DNA from: JBEKCB01 sp052139675
GTDB taxonomy: Bacteria; Planctomycetota; Brocadiia; CAIUPP01
NCBI GenBank assembly: GCA_052139675.1
Contig: JBKQWE010000025.1
Location: forward strand, 1 to 64,000
DNA: 64,000 nt
Direction: 5' to 3'
Shown here: positions 33,907 to 41,729 of the stretch, in pieces
Position numbering within the stretch: position 1 is the first letter of the stretch
Layout of the letters: each line of letters opens with the position of its first letter
The notes under the pieces: model-generated
Told to the model about the DNA's origin: nothing
The model's database searches: none
What the model saw: only the letters and a program-made list of their open reading frames with translations
Translations under genes and position numbers: made by a program

Positions 33907-35352
33907 GTGACGACGCCACGCAGAGTTCGCGGCCACGCGGAAATTTCCCTGAGTCTGTTCGGCAAGCAGCAGATTCAGACCCTTCACGCGGCCACGCTGA
34001 AAATTCTGGACCGGACCGGCGTCGCCGTGCATGACGCGGCGGCGCTGGCTCTGCTCAAGAAGGCGGGCGCGCGGGTGGAGGGCGACCGGGTGCGCATGAA
34101 GGCCGTCCTCGTGGAGCGCGCGCTGAAGACCGCCCCCAAGAGCATTCAGATCCATGACCGCGCCGGCAAACCGGCGATGCGCCTCGAAGGCTGGAACTCT
34201 TACTACGGCACCGGGTCCGATTGCCCCAGCGCCCTGGACGCCGACACCGGCCTGCATCGGCCCAGCGCCAAGGCGGACGTCGGCCGGCTGGCCCTGCTCT
34301 GCGACCGCCTCGCCAACATTGACTTCTGCATGTCCATGGGGATCGCGTCGGACGCCAGCCGCGTGACGAGTTTCGTCCACCAGTTCGATGCCATGGTGCG
34401 GAACACGTCGAAACCCGTCCTGTTCACCGCCCACGATGCGGAGGACATGCGCGACATCCTGTCCCTGGCCGAGATTGCGACCGGAGACGGGCGCCGGGAC
34501 CTGGAGAAGCGGCCGCGGTACGTCCACTACAACGAGCCGGTCAGCCCCTTGCACCACACTCCGAACGGAACGGGCAAGCTGCTGTTCTGCGCCGAGCACC
34601 GCCTGCCGATGATCTACATCGCCAGCCCGATGATGGGCGCATCGGCCCCGGTGACCCTGGCCGGCTGCGTCGCCCTGGCGAACGCCGAGGCGCTCTCCGG
34701 GCTGGTGATCCATCAGTTGAAGAACCCCGGCGCGCCGTTCATCTTCGGGGCGGACGCGTCCATCCTGGACATGCGCACCATGATCTTCTCCTATGGAGCG
34801 CCGGAACTCCAGATGATGAACATCGCCTTCGCGGACCTGGCCCATCACTACGAGCTGCCCTTCTTCTGCATCGCGGGCGCGACGGATTCCAAGGTGCTCG
34901 ACGCCCAGGCCGGGGCGGAGATGGCTGCTTCCCTCCTGGTCAGCGCCCTGAACGGCTGCAACCTGATTCACGACGTGGGATACCTGGAAACCGGATTGTG
35001 CTGCTCGATGGAGAGCATTGTCCTGGCCGACGAGATCATCGGCATGGTCAAACGCTACCGCGCGGGGACCGAGATCAATGCCGAGGCCCTGGCCCTGGAC
35101 GTCATTGATGAGGTCGGCCCGCAGGGCGACTTCATGAGCCATCCGCACACGGTGAAGCACTTCCGCCGCGAGGTCTGGTATCCGCAGATCTTCGACCGCT
35201 CCCGGCACGACGCATGGTCCGCGGCCGGCGGTCAGCCGATAGATGCCGCCGCGCGCCGCAAAGCCCAGGACCTGTTGTCCGCGGCCAAGCCCCAATCGTT
35301 TACCCAGGGTCAAAGCCGGGCGATGGAGCAGGTGCTGTCGCGACGCGGATAG
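33907..35352 (+). CDS. Trimethylamine methyltransferase (MttB) family protein, non-pyrrolysine type
   Basis: 481-residue TIM-barrel protein of the MttB superfamily, which moves a methyl group from a quaternary or tertiary amine to a corrinoid protein. The family segments run throughout (FTAHDAEDMRDILSLAE, IYIASPMMGASAPVTLAG, CNLIHDVGYLE, CCSMESIVLADEI). There is no in-frame amber codon, so it is not a pyrrolysine enzyme; such members can use glycine betaine, carnitine or related compounds. The GTG at 33907 follows AAAGGAAGTTT. A UroD-type methyltransferase follows 61 bases on. No corrinoid protein gene is nearby, so the methyl acceptor must be encoded elsewhere. Confidence 0.85.
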   Translation: MTTPRRVRGHAEISLSLFGKQQIQTLHAATLKILDRTGVAVHDAAALALLKKAGARVEGDRVRMKAVLVERALKTAPKSIQIHDRAGKPAMRLEGWNSYYGTGSDCPSALDADTGLHRPSAKADVGRLALLCDRLANIDFCMSMGIASDASRVTSFVHQFDAMVRNTSKPVLFTAHDAEDMRDILSLAEIATGDGRRDLEKRPRYVHYNEPVSPLHHTPNGTGKLLFCAEHRLPMIYIASPMMGASAPVTLAGCVALANAEALSGLVIHQLKNPGAPFIFGADASILDMRTMIFSYGAPELQMMNIAFADLAHHYELPFFCIAGATDSKVLDAQAGAEMAASLLVSALNGCNLIHDVGYLETGLCCSMESIVLADEIIGMVKRYRAGTEINAEALALDVIDEVGPQGDFMSHPHTVKHFRREVWYPQIFDRSRHDAWSAAGGQPIDAAARRKAQDLLSAAKPQSFTQGQSRAMEQVLSRRG

Positions 35353-35413
35353 AGGCCGGATTCGCCGCCGCCGAAATCGCCACGCTTCACACGGACATTG
35401 GACGCGCGCAAGA

Positions 35414-36607
35414 ATGAATTCCCGGGAGCGCGTTAAGGCGGCGCTGGCTCACCAGACGCCGGACCGGATCCCGCTCGACATCGGCGCCACGGACTCCTCC
35501 GGCATGACCGGGATTGCCTATGCCCGCCTGAAAGCGGCCCTGGGGCTGAGCGGCGCGCCGCGGATCTACGACCCTTACCAGCAATTATCCCTGATCGAGC
35601 CCGCCGTCCAGGACGCGCTGGAGATTGACGCGGTATCGCTGAATTGGGAGCCGAGAACGTGGAAGCGGTCCACCCTGCCCGATGGATCGGCCTGCGAAGT
35701 TCCCGGACTTTGGAACGAGAAATTCCTGCCGGACGGCTCGCGCGAGGTGCGCGGCGACGACGGAAGCCTGCTGGCGCGCATGCCGGCGGACGGATTCTAT
35801 TTTGAGTGGTGCGATGCGCCGCTCCGGGGCTTGACGTCCGCCTCGCAGGTGGACCCCGCGGCGCCCTGCATTGTGAACTTCGACGCGCCCGGATTTTCCG
35901 ATGAAACGTGGGAAGAGCGCGCCGCCCGGGCCCGGTGCCTGCACGCCTCCGGCCGCGCCGTGGTCGGCAACCTCGCCTGCCACCTCCTGGCCGCTGGCGA
36001 AATGCTTCGGGGCTACGAGAATTTCATGTGCGATCTCGTGGCCGAGAAGCCGCTGGCCCACGCGCTCCTCGATGCGCTCTGCGCCGCGTACATGCGCCGC
36101 GCCGATCGCTACGTGAAAACGCTCGGCCCGCACCTGGACGTCATTCTCGTCAACGACGATCTCGGGACGCAGAACGGCCCGATCATCTCTCTGAGCACGT
36201 ACCGGGAAATGATCCGGCCGTACCAGAAGCGGTTCTTCGGCCATCTCAGGCAGGTCTTCGACGGCGCCTTGCTTCTGCACTCCTGCGGGGCCATCGCGGA
36301 GTTTCTTCCGGACCTGATCGAATGCGGTGTGCAGGCGATCAACCCCGTGCAGATTTCGGCGGCCGGCATGGAGCCCGCGCGGCTCAAGCGCGAATTCGGC
36401 AGGGACATCGTCTTCTGGGGCGGCGGGTGCGACACGCAGCGCACGTTGAACCGCGGCTCCGCGGCGCAGGTCCGCCGGGAGGTGCGCCGGAACGCGGCGA
36501 TCTTCGGAGCGGATGGAGGATTCGTCTTTACGCAGGTTCACAATATCCAGCCGGACGTCCCGGCGGAGAATGTGCTGGCGATGGTTAAGGCGCTCCGCGC
36601 CATTTGA
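35414..36607 (+). CDS. Uroporphyrinogen-decarboxylase-family methyltransferase
   Basis: 397-residue TIM barrel of the UroD/MtaA/CmuA superfamily. The zinc motif H289-x-C291 in LLHSCGAI is that of methylcobamide:thiol methyltransferases, and RERVKAALAHQTPDRIPLD is the usual opening. True HemE lacks this zinc site, so a haem role is unlikely. It would transfer a methyl group between a corrinoid protein and a thiol or another acceptor. The ATG at 35414 is preferred; the longer upstream frame overlaps the MttB gene without homology. With the MttB-like gene it probably forms a two-gene demethylation unit. Confidence 0.85.
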   Translation: MNSRERVKAALAHQTPDRIPLDIGATDSSGMTGIAYARLKAALGLSGAPRIYDPYQQLSLIEPAVQDALEIDAVSLNWEPRTWKRSTLPDGSACEVPGLWNEKFLPDGSREVRGDDGSLLARMPADGFYFEWCDAPLRGLTSASQVDPAAPCIVNFDAPGFSDETWEERAARARCLHASGRAVVGNLACHLLAAGEMLRGYENFMCDLVAEKPLAHALLDALCAAYMRRADRYVKTLGPHLDVILVNDDLGTQNGPIISLSTYREMIRPYQKRFFGHLRQVFDGALLLHSCGAIAEFLPDLIECGVQAINPVQISAAGMEPARLKREFGRDIVFWGGGCDTQRTLNRGSAAQVRREVRRNAAIFGADGGFVFTQVHNIQPDVPAENVLAMVKALRAI

Positions 36608-36643
36608 CCGGAGAACAGGGTATCCGGCCGCGCGCCGCAGCAC

Positions 36644-36673
36644 TTGCTCCGGGCGGCCGGGTCCTTGTAAGAT
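36644..36673 (+). promoter_or_regulatory. Possible promoter before the EamA exporter
   Basis: TTGCTC at 36644-36649 and TAAGAT at 36668-36673, spacer 18 bases, in the 126-base gap after the UroD-family gene. Confidence 0.3.
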
Positions 36674-36733
36674 GCCGCCTTTATTCCCGGTATTTTCCGT
36701 CGAGCTTCCGTCAGCCCTCAAGGATGGCCCCGG

Positions 36734-37684
36734 ATGCAGTCTTCCTCGTCAAGATACCTGCCCACCATCGCCGGCATTCTGGCGGTGCTGTTCTGGAGCA
36801 CGACGGTGGCGGTCGCGCGGGACATCGTCGAACGGCTCGGACCGCTGACGGCGAGCGCCGCGCTGTACCTGGCCGGCGGCGCGCTGAGCTGCCTTCCGCT
36901 GCTCATCCGGCCGGACCGCATCGGACGAATCCTCCGCCTGCCGCGCGCGTACCTGTTCGGCTGCGGCGGGCTGGTCGTGCTCTACGTGCTCTGCTTCTTC
37001 CTGGCCCTGGGGCTGGCCGCCGACCGCGCGCAGGTCGTCGAGATCGGGTTGATCAACTACCTCTGGCCGGCGCTGACGCTGCTGCTCGCGATGCCGATCC
37101 TGGGCGCTCGCGCGCGCATCGGCCTCGTCCCCGGCGTGCTGATCGCCTTCGCGGGGATCGGCCTCGTCGCCGCCGCGCAGAGCACGGTCCTCTCGTGGCC
37201 GGGATTCCTGGCCGACCTGCGCTCGAACGCCGCGCCGTATCTGCTCGCGCTCGCCGCGGCGGCCGCCTGGGCGCTCTATTCCAACCTCAGCCGCCGCTGG
37301 GCCGCGGACGCCGGCGGCGGCGCGATGAACCTGTTCATGCTCGCGAGCGGGCTGGTCCTGCTCCTCGCGCGATGCTTTTTCCACGAGCACCCGCGCTGGA
37401 CCCCGGACATCGCCGTGAAAATGGCCCTCTATGTCATCTTCCCGGTCGGTCTGGCCTATCCGTTCTGGGACATCGCCATGCGCCGCGGGCGGATGGTCTT
37501 CGTCGCGTCCTTCTCGTACCTGCTGCCGCTCTTCTCGACCGTCATCAGCTCGCTGTATCTGCACGTCCCGCTGACGCGCGCGCTGTGGCTCGGCTGCGGG
37601 CTGGTCATCGCCGGCGCCGTCATCTGCAAGTTCTCCGTGGTTGAACGGCGCGACGAAAGGCCGACGGCGCAGGATAAGCGCTAG
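36734..37684 (+). CDS. EamA/DMT-family transporter
   Basis: 316 residues, ten predicted membrane helices arranged as two EamA repeats (about 8-135 and 165-300). Typical signatures are LFWSTTVAVARDIVERLGPLTASA, GLINYLWPALTLLLA and AWALYSNLSRRWA. It resembles the YddG-type amino-acid exporter group. The first four residues after Met are serine-rich. Transported solute unknown. A strong extended -10 promoter starts the next gene, so it is likely transcribed separately from it. Confidence 0.85.
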   Translation: MQSSSSRYLPTIAGILAVLFWSTTVAVARDIVERLGPLTASAALYLAGGALSCLPLLIRPDRIGRILRLPRAYLFGCGGLVVLYVLCFFLALGLAADRAQVVEIGLINYLWPALTLLLAMPILGARARIGLVPGVLIAFAGIGLVAAAQSTVLSWPGFLADLRSNAAPYLLALAAAAAWALYSNLSRRWAADAGGGAMNLFMLASGLVLLLARCFFHEHPRWTPDIAVKMALYVIFPVGLAYPFWDIAMRRGRMVFVASFSYLLPLFSTVISSLYLHVPLTRALWLGCGLVIAGAVICKFSVVERRDERPTAQDKR

Positions 37685-37719
37685 GCCGCGGACCATCATT
37701 TATCGTGCGCCACTCCGAG

Positions 37720-37728
37720 TGATATAAT
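37720..37728 (+). promoter_or_regulatory. Extended -10 promoter of the ornithine-cyclodeaminase-family gene
   Basis: TGATATAAT at 37720-37728 is a perfect extended -10 element (TGn followed by TATAAT). The -35 region (TTATCG at 37700-37705, spacer 17) is weak, as often with extended -10 sites. The leader to GTG 37772 is about 37 bases. Confidence 0.6.
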
Positions 37729-37771
37729 CAAAGCCGGCACGTCGAGAATTCCACGGAAACGGAGGAGGATC

Positions 37772-38749
37772 GTGGAGATCATCTATCTGAGCCGCAGCGC
37801 CGTCGAGTCGCTCGGCATGACCATGGCGGAAGTGCTCGAGGCGGTGGAGAACGGGTTTCGCCTGAAAGGGCTCGGCCGGACCGAGATGCCGCCGAAGCCG
37901 GGGATCTATCCGCGCGCGGACTGCTTCATCCACGCGATGCCCGCCTACGTGCGCGAGGTCGAGGCCGCCGGCCTGAAATGGGTCAGCGGCTATCCGCCGA
38001 ACATGGCCAAGGGGCTGCCGTACATCAGCGGCCTGCTCGTGCTGAACGACCCGGAGACGGGCATCCCGATCGCGGTGATGGACTGCGCGTGGATCACGGC
38101 GATGCGGACCGGCGCGAGCGTCGGCATCTCGGCGAAATACCTGGCGAGGGCCGACAGCGCCGCCGCCGGGATCATCGGCTGCGGCGTCCAGGCGCGCGCC
38201 AGCCTCATGGCGCTGGTCGAGACGCTGCCGAAGCTGCGCGAGGTGCGCTGTCACGATCTCCGTCCGGCCGCGACGGAGGCGTTCATCCGGGAGATGTCCG
38301 CGCGGTTCGGCCGGCTGAAGTTCACGCCGTGCAGTAGCCCGGCGGAGATGGCGCTCGGCGCCGACGTGATCGTCTCCGCGATCCCCATCGTCACCCAGCC
38401 GGAACCGCCGCTCGACGCCGGGCTGCTCAAGAGCGGCGGGCTCGCCGTGTCGCTCGACTACGATTCGGCCTGGACCGGCGCGGCGATGAAGGAGTGCGCC
38501 AAGTTCGTCACCGACGACGCCGGCCAGCTTCTGAGCACGCGGGAGCACGGCGTGTATTTCAGCGGCATCCCGGCGAAGATTTACGCCGACCTCGGCGAGC
38601 TGGCCGCCGGCCTCAAGAAAGGCCGCGAGAGCGCGGCGGAGCGGATTTTCTCCATGAACATGGGCATCGCCGTGGACGACATGGTCACCGCCAAGGCGTT
38701 GTACCAGAAGGCTTTAGAGCGCAAAGCCGGCGTGCGGTTGCCGCTGTGA
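37772..38749 (+). CDS. Ornithine cyclodeaminase/mu-crystallin family protein
   Basis: 325 residues. The NAD-binding Rossmann motif is GIIGCGVQARA near residue 130. The conserved ITAMRTGASVGISAKYLA segment before it carries the substrate-binding arginine and lysine. The family covers ornithine cyclodeaminase, alanine dehydrogenase, ketimine reductase and several opine or amino-acid dehydrogenases, so the substrate cannot be fixed. The GTG start at 37772 follows GGAGGAGGATC. The gene ends 8 bases before a GACGATG-type palindrome. Confidence 0.87.
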   Translation: MEIIYLSRSAVESLGMTMAEVLEAVENGFRLKGLGRTEMPPKPGIYPRADCFIHAMPAYVREVEAAGLKWVSGYPPNMAKGLPYISGLLVLNDPETGIPIAVMDCAWITAMRTGASVGISAKYLARADSAAAGIIGCGVQARASLMALVETLPKLREVRCHDLRPAATEAFIREMSARFGRLKFTPCSSPAEMALGADVIVSAIPIVTQPEPPLDAGLLKSGGLAVSLDYDSAWTGAAMKECAKFVTDDAGQLLSTREHGVYFSGIPAKIYADLGELAAGLKKGRESAAERIFSMNMGIAVDDMVTAKALYQKALERKAGVRLPL

Positions 38750-38756
38750 ACGAAAG

Positions 38757-38835
38757 GACGATGGACGATAGACGATGGACGATGGACGATGGACGATAGA
38801 CGATAGAATGTGCGCTATGGTCTATCGTCCCTCGT
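38757..38835. repeat. GACGATG heptamer repeat, copy 3
   Basis: Six or more GACGATG/GACGATA units at 38757-38805 face an inverted TCTATCGTCCCTCGTCC at 38820-38836. The linker GAATGTGCGCTATGG parallels the linker of copy 2 (GAACGAAGCCGATGG). It fills the gap between two plus-strand genes. Confidence 0.88.
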
Positions 38836-38869
38836 CCTCATCCTCTGGCCCATGACGAAAGGAGAAACC

Positions 38870-39442
38870 ATGAAAGTCGTCGCGTTCAACGGAAGCCCGC
38901 GCAAGGACGGGAACACGTTCTGCCTGATCCACCACGTCTTCGGCGCGCTGCAGAAGGAGGGCGTCGAGACGGAGCTCGTGCAGGTCGGCGGGAACCTGGT
39001 GCACGGCTGCATCGCCTGCTTCGAGTGCTTCAAGCGGAAGAACGGGCGGTGCGCGCTGGAGGACGACGTGGTCAACGGCTGCATCGAGAAGATGCGCCAG
39101 GCCGACGGGATCATCCTCGCCTCGCCGACGTATTTCGCCGACGTGACCACGGAGACGAAGGCGCTGATGGACCGCGGCGGGTTCGTGGCGCGCGCGAACG
39201 GCAACTTCCTCCGGCGCAAGGTCGGCGCCGCGCTCTCGGTGGCGCGCAAGGCCGGCGCGATCCACGCCTTCGACACGATGAATCACTTTTTCCTGATCAG
39301 CGAGATGATCGTCCCGGGCTCCAATTACTGGAACCTGGCGCTCGGGCGGGAGAAAGGCGAAGTCGAGAAGGACGAGGAAGCCGTCCGCACGATGAAAACC
39401 CTCGGTGAGAACATGGCCTGGCTGCTGAAGAAGGTGCAGTGA
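38870..39442 (+). CDS. NADPH-dependent FMN reductase / iron-sulphur flavoprotein-like
   Basis: 190-residue flavodoxin-like fold. FNGSPRKDGNT at residues 5-15 binds FMN phosphate, and SPTYFADVT near 85 contacts the flavin ring. The cysteine pattern CIACFECFKRKNGRC near residues 48-62 matches the subgroup that carries a cysteine cluster for a possible [4Fe-4S] centre. It may reduce flavin, quinone or an iron-sulphur partner. The ATG at 38870 has an ideal AAAGGAG site. The upstream open extension is repeat DNA. Confidence 0.87.
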   Translation: MKVVAFNGSPRKDGNTFCLIHHVFGALQKEGVETELVQVGGNLVHGCIACFECFKRKNGRCALEDDVVNGCIEKMRQADGIILASPTYFADVTTETKALMDRGGFVARANGNFLRRKVGAALSVARKAGAIHAFDTMNHFFLISEMIVPGSNYWNLALGREKGEVEKDEEAVRTMKTLGENMAWLLKKVQ

Positions 39443-39493
39443 AAGGGGCATGAACGCCCGGACGTTTTCGACGACTGTTGAAGCCGCGCGCCG

Positions 39494-41623
39494 TCAGCGC
39501 GGGTCCTGCTGCCAGCGAATGATCGTGAAGAGGTTGCTGAAGTCATCCGTCCAGTAGCACGGATGCGAGGTGGTCTCCTCCGCGCCGTCCCGGACCTCGG
39601 GCGTGGCCAGGAACTCCTCGTTATTGGTCAGAAGTATCCACGTCGTGGGCCACTGGACGTCGTTCCCGAAGGTGAGCGTCTCGCGGGAGACCATCTGCAG
39701 GTCGAACCAGTCCGCCAGCCCGACGACGACCGGCTCGAGGTTAAGGTTCCGGTTGGAGATGTGGACGGCGATGATGCCGCCGGGGTTCATGTGGCGCAGG
39801 TAGATCTCGAACGCCTCGCGCGTGAGCAGGTGCACCGGAATGGCGTCGCTGCTGAAGGCGTCGAGGACGAGCACGTCGAAGCGCTCCTCCGGCGGCTCGC
39901 GCTCGATGGAGAGCCGCCCGTCGCCCATGACCACCTCGCAGTGCGCGGGGCTGTCGGTGAAGTACGTGAAGTATCCCTTGTTCTTCGTCAGGTCCACGAC
40001 GTTGGAGTTGATCTCGAAAAAGCGGTAGAGGTCGCCGGGCTGGCCGTACACCGCCAGCGTCGCCGTGCCCATGCCGATCGCCCAGACGCGGATGCCGTCG
40101 CGGCGCGGGTAATAATCGAGCGCCAGCCCCAGGCCGGTCTTTTTGCCGTAGTAACTCACCGGCTCGCGGCGGAGGCTGCCGGTATATTGTACGCCGTGGG
40201 TGATCCGGCCGTGCAGGAGCCAGAAGGAGTGCCGTTCGGGGTCGTCCGCCTGCTTCTCCAACACTCGGAGAACGCCGTAGAAGTTGCGCGTGGTGCAGAT
40301 CGTGTTCTCCCGCCCCCGGAGCGCCAGATGCGCCATCAGCACGCCCAGCCCGACCAGGCAGGCCGCGGCCAGTGAAATGCCGGTCCAGCGCAGCTCAGCC
40401 GGCAGGCGGCGGAGCCGGCGCGCCCACGCTGCGTCCGGCTCGCGATACCGCAAGCTGTACCCGAGCGCCGCCAGCGCCACGGCCGCCGAAAGCCAGATGC
40501 CCGCGTGCAGTTCCACGTACGTCTTGAAGATCAGCGGCGCCACGAGCGTGACGAACACGCCGCCGAGGGCGCCGCCGGCGGCGACCATGAGGTAGAACGC
40601 CGTCAAGTTCCGCGGGCCCGGCTTCAGCCGCACCAGCTCGCCGTGGCAGACCATCGCGCAGGCGAACAGCCCCAGCGAGAAGGCGCCGATCTGCACGATC
40701 AGGTCCGCCTCGGCGCCGGCGCGCAGCACGCGGCACATGTACCCGATCGCGCCGATCATCAGCGGCCAGAACACCGGACGATAGTACCAGCGCTCGCTGT
40801 CGAAGCAGATGATGAAGGACAGCAGGTAGAGTCCCAGCGGCACCACCCACAGGAACGGGACGACGGCGATGTCCTGGCACACGGTGTTGGTCACGGCCAG
40901 GAGCATGACCGAGGCGCACGCCGGCAGCAGCAGCCAGAGGAGCCAGACCGGCGCGGGCACGCGCGCGTCCTGCGGCGGCGGGGCGGCCGCGGCGGAGTCG
41001 CTCCCGGCGGGGCGCTCCACAGGCACGCCGGCCCGCAGCGCGCCGAGGCCCGACCACGCGCACAGCAGAACGAATCCCGCGAAGCCCGCCGCCCACGCGA
41101 CCGCCAGCGCGCGCCCGCTCAGCAGCGGCTCCATGACCACCGGGAAAGTCACCAGCGCCAGCAGCGAGCCGACGTTCGAGAGCGCGTACAGCCGGTAGAC
41201 CTGGGCCTGCGGCCGCGCCAGCGTGAACCATTTCTGCAGCAGCGGACTCGTCGAGCTGAGCGCAAAAAACGGCAGGCCGACCGTCGCCGCCAGCAGCCAC
41301 GCGATCCGCCACGTCGGCGAGTCCGGACTCGAAGGCTTCCACGCGCCGCCCAGCCAGAGCGGCAGGAAGAGCAGCGGCAACGCCAGCACCGCCGCCCCGA
41401 GCACCGCCAGGTGCACGACCACCTGCCGCCGCTGTCCCAGCCGCGTGCCGACCAGGTGCGCATACACATAGCCGCCCAGCAGCAGGAGCTGGAAAAAGAG
41501 CATGCAGGTCGTCCACACCGCCGGGCTGCCGCCGAACCACGGCAGGATGCGCTTGCTGACGAGCGGTTGCACCTGGAAGAGCAGGAACGCGCTCAGGAAA
41601 ATCGTCATCGCGAACCGGATCAA
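39494..41623 (-). CDS. Membrane-bound spermidine synthase-like protein (MFS/SpeE fusion)
   Basis: 709 residues. The N-terminal ~435 form about 12 membrane helices (AFLLFQVQPLVSKRILPWFGG is the hallmark opening). The C-terminal cytosolic domain resembles spermidine synthase: WAIGMGTATLAVYG is the SAM/decarboxy-SAM loop, RFFEINSNVVDL and VMGDGRLSIE follow, and LVLDAFSSDAIPVHLLTREAF is the active-site loop. Real polyamine synthesis has not been shown for these fusions. The TTG start at 41623 is supported by GGAAGGA seven bases upstream; ATG 41608 is the alternative. It lies alone, 106 bases from BamA. Confidence 0.85.
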   Translation of the reverse strand: MIRFAMTIFLSAFLLFQVQPLVSKRILPWFGGSPAVWTTCMLFFQLLLLGGYVYAHLVGTRLGQRRQVVVHLAVLGAAVLALPLLFLPLWLGGAWKPSSPDSPTWRIAWLLAATVGLPFFALSSTSPLLQKWFTLARPQAQVYRLYALSNVGSLLALVTFPVVMEPLLSGRALAVAWAAGFAGFVLLCAWSGLGALRAGVPVERPAGSDSAAAAPPPQDARVPAPVWLLWLLLPACASVMLLAVTNTVCQDIAVVPFLWVVPLGLYLLSFIICFDSERWYYRPVFWPLMIGAIGYMCRVLRAGAEADLIVQIGAFSLGLFACAMVCHGELVRLKPGPRNLTAFYLMVAAGGALGGVFVTLVAPLIFKTYVELHAGIWLSAAVALAALGYSLRYREPDAAWARRLRRLPAELRWTGISLAAACLVGLGVLMAHLALRGRENTICTTRNFYGVLRVLEKQADDPERHSFWLLHGRITHGVQYTGSLRREPVSYYGKKTGLGLALDYYPRRDGIRVWAIGMGTATLAVYGQPGDLYRFFEINSNVVDLTKNKGYFTYFTDSPAHCEVVMGDGRLSIEREPPEERFDVLVLDAFSSDAIPVHLLTREAFEIYLRHMNPGGIIAVHISNRNLNLEPVVVGLADWFDLQMVSRETLTFGNDVQWPTTWILLTNNEEFLATPEVRDGAEETTSHPCYWTDDFSNLFTIIRWQQDPR

Positions 41624-41729
41624 GGCGTGGTCCTTCCTTCACGGTCGCCGCGGTGCGATCTCATGGGAATTGGCCGCGGCCACTATGATAAACAACGGGC
41701 GGGATAATGCAACCGCGCCGGCGGGCGGT

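Noticed and set aside
33766..35313. A 515-codon minus-strand frame starting over the tRNA
   Set aside because: Its N terminus is the translated antisense of the tRNA (a well-known artefact with GGGSRTHT) and the rest is antisense to the MttB-family gene.
33907..35352. Possible pyrrolysine codon in the MttB-family gene
   Set aside because: The frame is open from GTG to a single terminal stop, with no in-frame TAG.
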